Below, one piece after another: positions 36,401 through 46,028 of a stretch of 64,000 bases of DNA. Position numbers and translations under genes: made by a program. Every line of letters starts with the position of its first letter. The stretch's first letter is position 1. Origin of the DNA: Xestospongia bergquistia (Eukaryota; Porifera; Demospongiae; Haplosclerida; Petrosiidae). Under the pieces are notes generated by a model. It saw nothing but the letters and a program-made list of their open reading frames with translations. It was not told the DNA's origin and made no database searches. The stretch spans positions 4,304,301 to 4,368,300 of the forward strand of contig OZ014423.1 of NCBI GenBank assembly GCA_963965975.1, read 5' to 3'.

Positions 36401-38990
36401 TGGTGTCTCCGCCTCCTTGTTCGCTGCCAACATGTCGATCAAGCAGAACGCCCTTGATTTCGCCATGGACTATCCTCTCATGGTGGCTTCTTGTTGCGTA
36501 AGTGGAATTCAAATGACCAGGTGGTTTTACAGCACATACCTCCTGAGCTATGAGACTCCCAGTTGATGTATACAATTCCCAAGTCTTACATAGAATACGT
36601 TAAAACACTTGGAATAGAGTGGAATGCAAACCTAGACCATTTCCGTGTGACTGTGCTAAGCCACCTTCTAGTCGTCCTATTACCAAATGCATCGGCATCT
36701 GATATCGCCAGAACCTTTGATGTTCTCAGGTGGTTTTCTCCTTCCATCATCAAGATTAAGAACAGCTATGGGAGCTGAAAATCTGTTGGGATGACCCAGT
36801 ACCTGACTCAGTTCATGATATCTGGTCTCGATGGAGATCTGAACTCAACCTCCTCTCTACAAAATACATCCCTCGATGCTACTTCTCCAAGGAAGCTCAC
36901 ATTATCTCCATGGAACTCCATGGCTTTTGTGATGCATGGGAGCAAGCATATGCAGCTGTCATTTATCTGTGTATGATGGACCTAGATGGAGAAATACAAG
37001 TTTCATTAGTGACCTCTAAGACCAAGGTGGCCCCCATCAAGCGATTGACCATTCCTCGTCGGGAGTTATGTGGAACATACCTTTTAGCTCAGCTACTTCA
37101 TCATGTCCAGCAGGTTTTCAATTTGTCAGTTGTTCAAATATATGCCTGGACTGACAGCATTATCGTTCTCAGCTGGCTAATTGGAAACCCCAGATGGTTT
37201 AACACTTACGTTGCCAACCGAGTGTCTTACATAGTGGAATTGATAGCACCCGATCGTTGGAACCATGTCCATGGAACTGACAACCCGGCTGACTGTGCAT
37301 CAAGAGGTCTGTTTCCAGTAGAGCTGTTGGAACACCAGTTATGGTGGAATGGTCCCAATTGGTTGATCCAGCCACCCACAGCTTGGCCTCATCAGTCAGA
37401 CCTCCCTCATATTGAGACAACAGAGGAAAGGGTATCTACACTCCACACAGTAACTCAGAACAAGGTGCCAATCATTTCTATTGATCATTACTCCAGTTAT
37501 ACCAAGTTGAAATATGTCACAGCTTGGATCCTTCATTTTGTCAATAATTGTCGTACCAACAAGAATGATTTATCTAGTCATCTTCATCTCTGACTACTCA
37601 GGACCTACACACAGCTGAGACTTATTGGATATTGATTTCTCAAGAAGATTGCTTTCCTGAGGAAATTGAGACTATTAAGGAAAGTAAAATCCTACATAGC
37701 TCTAGTCCTTTGCTATCCCTCCACCCAATCCTTGACTCACCTGGCATTCTATGTGTGGGTAGCAGAGACTGCGTCAAGAAAGTGTCATATTCAAGTCAGC
37801 ATCCTGTCATCCTATCTGGAAAACATCCTGTAACTAAGCTGATGATTCATTTTGAACACCTTTGCATACTTCATGCTTGTCCTACATTACTAGCCTGTTC
37901 TCTGAATCACCGTTTCTACATCCTCGGAGGACATTAAGCAATTTGATCAATCACCCGCAGTTGTGTCATTTGTCGACGTACCTCAGCAAAGCCTCAACAT
38001 CAGATGCTAGGTCAATTACCTATTGAATGTCTCACTCCTGATCTTGTTTTTGACAAGGTTGGTGTGGACTCTGCCAGGCCCTTTCTACATCAAATATGGA
38101 CATGTGAGGAAAACTACTGTAGTTAAAATCTAAGCCAGTGTTTTTGTTTCACTTTCAGTGAAAGCTGTGCATTTAGAACTGGTGTCAGAGTTAACAACTG
38201 AAGCCTTCCTAGCCTGTTTAAGGCACTTCCTATCTCACCAGGGGAAGCTAACTCTTATATGGAGCGACCACGGTACAAATTTTGTGGGCGCAGCTCGAGA
38301 TATTGAAGAACATATTGCATTTCTGAAAACCCAGAGGTCGTAAGATACTATCTCTGAGTTTTGTTCAACACCAAATATACAGTAGAAGTTCATTCCTGAA
38401 CACGTGTAATTGGCAGTGTGAAGCTGATATTAGAAGAGTTTACTACGGTTCTCGCTCAAGTGGAATCATGTCTCAACAGTAGACCTCTTATCTCTCTCCC
38501 ACTTGATGATGATGGAATAGGAGCTGTCACTCCTTGGCACTTTCTCATCGCAGACCATTGGAAGCTCTGCCTGATTCCTCATTCTCATACTGTTCCCTTG
38601 TTCTCTTTCATCGCTGGCACCTATGTCAAGCACTTGTACGTCATTTCTGGCAACATTGGTTGTCTGAGTACATCACTAGTCTGAAACGCTATACAAAATG
38701 GCACTATCCATCAAGAAATATTTGTGTTGGAGATATTGTGATTTTGCAACAGGATAATTTAATTCTCTTGAAATGGCCACTTGCCAGAGTGATTAAGATT
38801 CATGCAGGCAAAGATGATCTCGTGCAAGTAGTCACTGTGAAGACAAACTCAGGGACCTACAAGAGGCCAATATCTAAAATAGCCTTGTTGTTATCCTCTC
38901 AAGATGATTAATTATGACTCTTTATTGTTGTTAAAGACCATCCGGTCTTGGCCGGCGGTATGTTAATGTTCATTATAGTTTGTTTATGTA
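33406..38990 (+). mobile_element. BEL/Pao LTR retrotransposon fossil
   Basis: A 5.6-kb fossil. The 5' LTR runs 33406-33587 (182 bp, TG..CA). The 3' LTR is cut short after its first 30 bp (38961-38990). Parts in order: gag-like region from about 33750 to 35000; zinc knuckles at about 35030-35110 (C-x2-C pattern, CLRPGHFVKEC); protease-like stretch to about 35600; reverse transcriptase at about 35850-36780; RNase H at about 36900-37400; integrase at about 37850-38350; and the C-terminal integrase-associated domain at about 38690-38910. The order and LTR size fit BEL/Pao. It is clearly broken, with roughly ten breaks. It looks moderately old, but its LTR is still well matched by the reversed fragment at 56489. 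Confidence 0.88.
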
Positions 38991-39089
38991 TGATCAGGTC
39001 ACAAAATTTTCACAGTATCCGGCAGCCGGCTGCAATAATTATAGCCGTTAATCCAGAAATTATTAAATAAGTTACTAACTATTAATATT

Positions 39090-39579
39090 TATTAATAAAA
39101 ATGGCGGCTGAAGCGCGTTGAAGAGTTTCACAGACCTTCCTTTGAACAACACTTCGATAGATCTTGAGAAAGGTTTTCCTCATATTTCCATTTCAAAGAG
39201 AAAGTGGCAGCATACAAGAAGGCGAAATCAATTCAATTGAGTCACAGTGATTCAAAGACACTTCAGGCTGCCAGTAAAAGAATTCCACTTAAGTCTGCAA
39301 AAGCTAATCAAGACTTAGTTACTACTACATCAATCTTTCCTGTGTCTTTGGTGGTAAAAAGTATCAGGGTAAAAGAAAAGGAAAGAGACCTAATCAGAGG
39401 TCAGTACTGATCCATTTGTGTAGTTTGTATAGTTAGGTCTAAATGTCACAATGTTTTCTATAGTAGTACTAATAAGTAAGAACGTAAGGTGATGATCAAA
39501 TTATCTTTAAGTGATGATGGGCAGCATTTGGTTGTCACTGATGTTAATGAAAACCACACCCATGATGTTCGCAAAGTAA
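39090..39579 (+). pseudogene. ZSWIM/FAR1-type gene relic, 5' part (left of Harbinger)
   Basis: Degraded N-terminal FAR1-like DNA-binding module of the ZSWIM1/3 (MULE-derived) family. It has VAAYKKAKSIQLSHSDSKT and AASKRIPLK, then the GKRKGKRPNQR stretch in another frame, then IKLSLSDDGQHLVVTDVNE and NHTHDVRK at 39490-39575. Frames change between these blocks and there are stops. The Harbinger element at 39580 interrupts it right after the HTHDV block. The relic resumes at 42182 with HLPHQRMLDCET. Confidence 0.6.
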
Positions 39580-39719
39580 AGGCTGGTTTCCATATAGGTT
39601 GCATCTGTTGCACAACAGTCGTGTCATGTTGCAGATATTGCGTTGTTCCATGTTTCCATATCATTGCGTACTTTTTAATTATTAATAGTTAGTAATGTTA
39701 ATTACTGTTATTACTATAA

Positions 39720-41035
39720 AATGGCTGCCTTTATGCAAGTCAAAAGGCTATTCCTGTCTCTATTATTGTTGATGCTGGTGGTTGTTATAAGGAAGAGAAG
39801 GTCTTATAAGAAACACAAATATTGGGTTAGAAAGACTTTTGTTGAAAGAAAATGATTTGGGTGCTGCTGTTCTCTGCTACCAGACATGAGACAAAATGAC
39901 ACGGAGTACTATTACAGGTGAATGTTAAAAACCTAGCTTCTAGTACACTATAATCACTCAAGTATTCTTACATTAGATTTCTAAGAATGTCTCCAGAACG
40001 ATTTGACCACCTGGTTTCTATGGTTAGTCCATACATTAAAAAGAAAAGCTGTCGTTCTCATGATGTTATACCTGTTGGTGAAAGACTAGCTGTATGTCTA
40101 CGATATCTTTCAGGTGACTCACAGCAATCACAGTCGTTTGCCTTTAGAATCGGTCTTGCAACAATCTGCAAAATAATAAAAGAAACATGCCAAGCAATTT
40201 GGGAAGCTCTGTGAAACGACTATTTGAAAGTCCAATCAAGTGAGGAGGAATGGAGAAGTATAGCAAAAGGTTTTGAACCAGAGTGGAACTTCCCTTATTG
40301 TATTGGAGCTATTGATGAAAAGCAAATTTGTATTTAATGTCCCAAGAATGCTGGGTCCGCTTATTATAATTATAAAAATTTCCATAGTATGGTGTTACTG
40401 GCTGTATGTAATTCGAAATAGACATTCACAATGGTCAACATTGGTGCATATGGCAGTGACCATGATGCTGCAATTTTCGGTTCATCAGCAAATTAGTTAA
40501 ATGTTAGGAAATAACCTAATGCATCTTCCAGATGATAAGTCAGTTAACAAAATTAAACTTCCTTATACTCTATTTGGTGATGATATATTTCCCTTGAAAA
40601 CTTGGTTAATGAAGCCTTATCCTGGGAAAATTTTGACAGTGCCACAACAAATTTACAACTACTGTACATCTAGAGAAGAAGAACAATAGAAAATGCATTT
40701 GGCATATTAGCTGCCAAATGGAGAATATATTGTTGCCCTATTAATGCATCACCTGAACTGTTTAAAGCATCATTAAAGCTATAATATGCCTGCACAACTA
40801 TTTACGTTTAACTGAAAATGCACACTACTTACCCAGTGGTTTTGTCGATTGTGAAAGAGAAATAAGTGAAATTGTTCCTGTAGACTGGAGGAAGATTGTC
40901 CTAAATGATGATGTCCAAGGATTACAACATCTTGGGCATATTAGTGGCAATAGGCATTGTTTTGGTGCAGATCAAACGGCAGGACAAGTACCATGGCAAA
41001 CACAACATGTACAAGAAAACACAAGAATAATGTAA
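39720..41035 (+). pseudogene. Harbinger DDE transposase, degraded
   Basis: DDE_Tnp_4-type transposase. The start carries the family N-terminus (KHKYWVRKTF, DTEYYYRFLRMSPERFDHLV), with a probable small intron ending near 39975. The catalytic core follows: YCIGAID (first Asp), YGSDHDAAIF (second Asp) and IENAFGILAAKWRI (Glu). The tail is IICLHNYLRLTENAHYLP to ENTRIM. The frame changes several times and stops occur at about 40214, 40336 and around 40500-40690, so this copy is dead. It would act with the MADF protein from the same element. Confidence 0.8.
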
Positions 41036-41141
41036 AACTGTCTCTCATTTAACTATTACAATTACTATAATAAGAGTGTATACTTAGATGCATACATGTA
41101 CAATATAGTTACATGTTTTCTGGTGTAATTTGCCAGAACTG

Positions 41142-42079
41142 TCATAGCTGAAATTGTTGATGAAAGTCATAATTGAATAGTATTTGCTGTATTTCAATCT
41201 TTGATCTCTGTTCCAACTGAGGTGGCAGTCTCTTTAGCTGAGGAACTAAGCTCTTGCAGAATAACTTGTCTTCATCATCTACACATAATTCTTTCTTTTC
41301 CTTGAATTGCTGGATGTCAGTATCAAGTGCTTTGAAAATGCTACCAATGGTTTTCATAAGAACTTGATTTAGGCTATTTTTGCTAAACTTTGTCCATGGC
41401 CTTTTAATCACCAACTTTGAAATGCTCTTACAAGTTTGCTTCTTTAGGTGTATCATGTAACGTGCTAGCAGGTGAACTTTCTTGTTCTTTATCACTATGA
41501 TCTAACAACCTATCACTTGTTATCTGTTGACTTGAACAATGTACTTGATCAATATTCATTACTGTTTCACTGTGTTCAATTTATGTATTAAGCCAGTTTG
41601 AGGCCCTCATACTCTGGGATATGAGCCACTCTTTGCGAGCAGTACCTGTTGGGAGGGTTTTCTTTTTCTTCAAGTATCTCCCATAGCTTGTTCTTATACT
41701 TTTATACCTTTTCTCAACTGATTCAACAGTTGAACTGAAAGTCTTTGCTATAGGATCCCAAGCATTCTGCTTCCTTGTACTTGTTCTTGAAATCAGTAGA
41801 GAATTTGTCATATAAGACTAGGTATTTCTGTATTTCTTCCGTGAAAACATTAGTATCTCGAATATCCTTCAAATTGGCAGTTTGTTGTTCATCTGACTGT
41901 ACCTCAAATGTGACCAGAGTAGTGCCTTGTTCAGTAGAGCCAGAGGTACTGCTGCTTCCAGCCACCATTTTGTTATAGGTGGGGTTTGTTTCAATGATGT
42001 GTTTCCACATCATTGAAACTGTTGTGCAATAGTTGCAGCGATCGTGGAGATAGAGCTTGGTTCTAATTCCACGACACAA
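41142..42079 (-). pseudogene. MADF-BESS DNA-binding protein of the Harbinger element, copy A
   Basis: The minus-strand partner gene. A MADF/Myb-like region includes FSTDFKNKYKEAECLGSY in one frame and NAWDPIAKTFSSTVESVEKR with SIRTSYGRYLKKKK in the next, so there is one frameshift near 41760. A BESS-like C-terminal motif is at about 41150-41290 (DEDKLFCKSLVPQLKRLP). In PIF/Harbinger elements this protein recruits the transposase to the ends. The stretch between 41495 and 41581 is out of frame with both flanks, so a short intron or a second break lies there. Confidence 0.7.
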
Positions 42080-42181
42080 TCACACAATTGGCAACATCGC
42101 ACACGTTGTGTTTCCAAACAATTCTGCAACATGACATGACTGTTGTGCAACAGTTGCAAGCTATATGGAAACCAGCCTTAA

Positions 42182-42880
42182 GAAGCTGTCATTACCTGAA
42201 TCACTATGATAGCTTGATTAAATAGGAAAAATATGACCACCTTCCTCATCAGAGGATGCTTGACTGTGAAACCAGAAAGAAGCAGAAGGGTTTTTAAAGA
42301 TGAAAGTCAACCAGGACTTAACATCTTGATGTTGATGTTGAAGTAGCTAACAATGCTGTCACAAGTAATAAGACAGTACAAGAGAATGATATTGAAGTTA
42401 GACCAGAGAAGATATCTGTCGGGTGGTTCTTGGTGTAACTTCACTCTGATGACATCATCATTAAATGACAGGTAGTGATGTCATCATATATGATGACATC
42501 ATCTAAATCCATCACCTACACCCTAAACCAAACCTTATGACACATAGAGATGTCATCATCATAGTACAAGTTACATCATCATAGAAGTTACACCAAGAAG
42601 GACTATCTGTCTTATGCTTGGATGAGAATGTTCGTTTGGAATGTTGTAGGAAGTATTGTAGTCAGGTCGCTTGGTCAGTACTAATGGGTGTCATGGACAT
42701 ATTTAAGTAAAACTCCATTTGATGCTGTGAAAGATGCACTAATCCAATTCGTGATGAAAGTCAAGCATCAGTTGTCTATGATTGCTGCCTTAATTGGTAT
42801 CATTTTTAATGCTTGGGTATGAAGAACCCACCAAAATCTAAGTTATGGTTTTGCAGGAAGTGCTATGATGATTAATGACT
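42182..42880 (+). pseudogene. ZSWIM/FAR1-PHD gene relic, 3' part of copy A
   Basis: Continues the relic split by the Harbinger element. HLPHQRMLDCET is at about 42242. After the MITE come SVLDENV-like text and a decayed PHD finger (CERCTNPI, SVVYDCCLNWYHF, then WFCRKCYD-like text in another frame). The second copy at 61550-62046 is better preserved and identifies the finger. Confidence 0.55.
42421..42603. mobile_element. 183-bp MITE with 8-bp target duplication (hAT-like)
   Basis: The ends mirror each other (TTCTTGGTGTAACTTC and GAAGTTACACCAAGAA). It is flanked by TATCTGTC on both sides (42413-42420 and 42604-42611). The duplicate block at 61790 has only one TATCTGTC and no insert, which gives an empty site and fixes the ends exactly. 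An 8-bp duplication suggests hAT machinery. The inside is built of GATGTCATCATCAT-type repeats. Confidence 0.88.
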
Positions 42881-43084
42881 TGATTTGCATAAACTCGACT
42901 CTTAATGATCAGTGTTGTTTTTATGATAATGATAATGAAACTTAAAAGGAACAAAGTTAAAAATAATTCTTTACTTTCTTTCATGCTTATTAATAAAAAT
43001 TATTATCATTATTAACTGCAGGAACTAAAAGGGGCTAAAAAATCTTTCTGCACATGTGCAGACATATACACAAGAGTTTGATAG

Positions 43085-44100
43085 TATATAGACGGCGTCC
43101 ACGGAAATCGTGCTTTACTTACAAGACGAAAGGATGACGGGCTTGTAGTTTAACGAATCCGTCCATACATTCGTCCATGTTGCACAACAAAATACGGACG
43201 CGTTTTAACTTTCATCTACAAACCACACCTCTCAAAATTGAAATCACAATGGTCACGTAATGATCTGACACCTCGTGGACGCGATCGATCATGGCTATGT
43301 TGAGCAAGAGAAAGTATTGTGGGCATTGCAAAGAATACGTTTCAAGTTTTACCTATTGTCGCCATCGTGAAGAATCACTGAGAAACGTGAGAGTGAAGCT
43401 TGACAAGTACAACAATGACAATGGTACCCAGTGGGCCGCTTCTGATAGTGAGGTTAGCCCCTAGTATGGACTGGTTAAGCATGATTTTAGTGAATTGATT
43501 TTTTTAACTTTATACTCTATTGAAGCTATCGTCCTTTTTACCTTTTGTTACTTTTTAAAGATTGTTTCAGCACATAATAATCGTGTACAAGCAATACTAT
43601 TAATTTTTGTTACTTTACTCCCATGTACTGACATGTACATGCATGTATATAACAAATAATTTTGATTTATAAAATGTAATTACTTAAAAACATTTTTTTT
43701 TCAGGAGGAATCATGGAATCAATTAGATTATGTCGGTGGAAGTACTTTTGATCATGATTTCGATACTTCAACCATACATCAAGGTACAACATTATTAATA
43801 ATTCAAAATAGTAAACAATAATTATTGTTATTATCATTTCATATACTATGGATGAGGAAATACCAGCAGTAATTGATGCGAGTATACACAGTGATAATGA
43901 GGCAGATGAGGTAAATACTGATGTTTATAATTGAATGTAATAAATGTAATTGATTTTGTAGATTGTGATATTTGTCTTATTGGTCTTGTGTCTGACTGCT
44001 TCTTACATTTAGGATTACTATGCCTTCATTTTTCCTTTATGCAAATGCTTGTATATGTATTGAGAAATGTGTAAGTTTGTAAGTTTTATAATAATTATTA
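43085..44100 (+). pseudogene. YCGHC zinc-finger gene module, copy A
   Basis: Exon 1 at about 43291-43452 starts MAMLSKRKYCGHCKEY, then a Tyr-Arg-x-His-Arg helix: a C-x2-C..H-type finger. It ends at a GTTAGC donor. Exon 2 (about 43705-43783) gives EESWNQLDYVGGSTF. Exon 3 (about 43848-43910) gives DEEIPAVIDASIHSDNEADE. The gene is cut after this point, where the Helitron-type sequence begins (44101). I infer, without certainty, that it is the N-terminal part of an element-encoded protein. The longest copy is at 51627-53720. Confidence 0.5.
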
Positions 44101-45353
44101 ACCCTTGGCGCGCTTGCGCAGCGAGGGTTACAGTAGTTGGTTTGTCTGTCTGTCTGTCTGTCTGTCTGTTACCGCTTTAACTCCCTTCTCGAATGGCTAT
44201 TCGGCATGAAAACAATATTACTCACCAAGCGGACTGTGAGGATCAGTTTAATCAGACGGTTTTCTCTGAAAATGCGGCGTTGTGGAGATCGAGCGGTGCT
44301 ACCTTAGTGTCCTATACATCGACATGGCCATTTTTCTCCGCAGCAAAAGTAGCGCGCATGCGTAATTATATTCAGAGCGAGGGTATTTCCCAAAGTGGCT
44401 TATGTTTGCAGAACCACAGGAAATACCCAACAACAATACCTACACCGCATTTAATTACAATGACACTGTAAACTCGCATGTATGGGTGCTATGCATGTAC
44501 GTATGTCTGTTACCGCTTCAACTCCTTTTTCGAACGGCTATTCAGCATGAAAACGAACACTTACTAAACGGACTGTAAAGATCATTTTTCTCGGGTATTT
44601 TTCTCTGAAAATGCCGCGTTGCGGAGATCGAGCGGTACTGCCCTAATACTGTGTACATGTTCGGTCGGCCATATTACTTCAAGAAAACCTCGCATGCGTA
44701 GCACTAATAAAACACACAACCCCATGGTGGAAATTGCGCATGCGCAGTTACACTATATAATAGAACACGTGGTTAGTTATCGCCATTTTTTCCTCGTTGG
44801 AGTGAAAGACGTTTAAGTGTTCCCGTGAGTTACTTTCTGTAGTACCAACTTGACTATCATGCCTCTAAGCAAAGTTTGCCCACAATGTTTGACTACTGTA
44901 CCTTTAGCATTGAAAGTGTGTAAATCATGCCAGCATATGTTCAGAAACAAGCCAAAAGCAGAAAGTAACTTGTCTGACCAAGCTACAAAGCACAAATGAG
45001 TGTCAATGACCACTAAACAAGCGTCAGAAACTAATAAACAAGCATTGCACAGAAAACAGCAGGACAGACAGCATAAAGCAAGCGTAAGAGCAAGTGAAAC
45101 TAGCGAACAGAGTTTGCACAGAAAACGGCAGGACAGACAGCACAAAGCAAGCATAAGAGCAAGTGAAACTGATGAGCAGACTTTGAGCAGAAAACAGCAG
45201 GACAGACAGCACAAAGCAGGCGTAAGAGCAAGTGAAACTAGCGAACAGACTTTGAGCAGAAAACAGCTGGCCAGGCAGCACATTGCAAGTGTGAGATTGA
45301 GTGAAACTAGCGAACAAACTTTGACCAGAAAACACCAGGACAGACAGCACAAA
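44101..45353 (+). mobile_element. Helitron-type element, 5' part, copy A
   Basis: Begins at the point where copies A and C leave the YCGHC copy B sequence. The first 30 bp form a hairpin (AACCCTTGGCGC..GCGCAGCGAGGGTT). A (CTGT)n tract (about 44142-44170) and several inverted CGCATGCG/TGCGCATGCGCA blocks follow, and then the start of a Helitron-type reading frame (44859). The remainder (Rep and helicase) is absent because the CACTA element begins at 45354. The same segment recurs at 63297-64000. Confidence 0.65.
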
Positions 45354-45359
45354 CACTGA
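44859..45359 (+). pseudogene. Helitron Rep/helicase protein, N-terminal part
   Basis: Starts MPLSKVCPQCLTTVPLALKV, a C-x2-C..C-x2-C zinc ribbon. Then come about five repeats of the type R-A-S-E-T-S-E-Q-T-L-x-R-K-Q-Q-D-R-Q-H-K-A, which are typical of the region before the Helitron-like N domain in animal Helitrons. One in-frame TGA lies at 44997-44999 between the zinc ribbon and the repeats. The frame is cut at 45354 by the CACTA end. No Rep (HUH) or helicase part is present in the window. Confidence 0.7.
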
Positions 45360-45638
45360 AAAAACGGAAGTGTATACAGCACTCTATTCACTAAGCACAC
45401 CTATGTGCAAAGTGTGAATGACACACAATAACTTAGTGTGAACTGAGTTTGTGTGCCTAACACACCTTTAATGATCTATGTGGTCTTAAAGTCTAAGGAC
45501 CTTTGTCATTTCATAATGTTGACTTGAGTCATTGTAGTAGAAGTTGTTTTATAATCATTATATTTTCACTTCATTTTACATAGTAAGAAATTATTTCCAA
45601 AAAATCAAATGTTGTCAATTAGGTAATACTTTAAAGAT

Positions 45639-45980
45639 ATGATAGAACATTTCAGACTTTATATTTGTCTATACAACCAATACTAAAAATCAATAAACAA
45701 AACCAAGCCATATATACAACACAACAACCAATCAAAATACATCTAATGAGTCCATAGCAACAGCCAATGAAATAGCTGGAATAGAGTCCTCGACAGATGA
45801 TAATTGGTTGAAATGAGCAAGGTTGTTTCGATCTTCTAACCGGAGATCTCATCAGCAGACACGGCAGACATACAAAGTCCTAGATATCTTTCACCCTCCA
45901 TGAAGCTAGTGAGATAGAGCGTCCCACTGTTGATTTGTTGGTTGTACAGACAAATATAAAGTCTGAAATGTTCTATCATA
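45639..45980. mobile_element. 342-bp MITE nested in the CACTA element
   Basis: Inverted ends of about 40 bp: TATGATAGAACATTTCAGAC at the left and its mirror at the right, continuing into TTTATATTTGTCT. Possible TA duplication at the outer edge. Its inner sequence matches the larger foldback element at 27348-28358, including the AGCAACAGCCAATGAAATAG block. Confidence 0.8.
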
Positions 45981-46028
45981 CCTATTACCTCTCCACTTAT
46001 GCCTTTTCAACTTTAAAGATATGTATGA

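Larger units (their letters stand above)
39580..42178. mobile_element. PIF/Harbinger element, copy A, both ends present
   Basis: 2.6-kb element with terminal inverted repeats. The left end is AGGCTGGTTTCCATATAG and the right end, reverse-complemented, is the same; the match continues through GTTGCACAACAGTC for about 60 bp. It is flanked by the 3-bp duplication TAA (39577-39579 and 42179-42181), as usual for Harbinger. Two genes converge inside: a DDE transposase on plus and a MADF-BESS protein on minus, the standard Harbinger gene pair. Confidence 0.9.

Noticed and set aside
45024-45356. Minus-strand Leu/Ser/Cys-rich open frame looking like a membrane protein
   Set aside because: Antisense of the Helitron TSEQTL repeats; repetitive in step with them.
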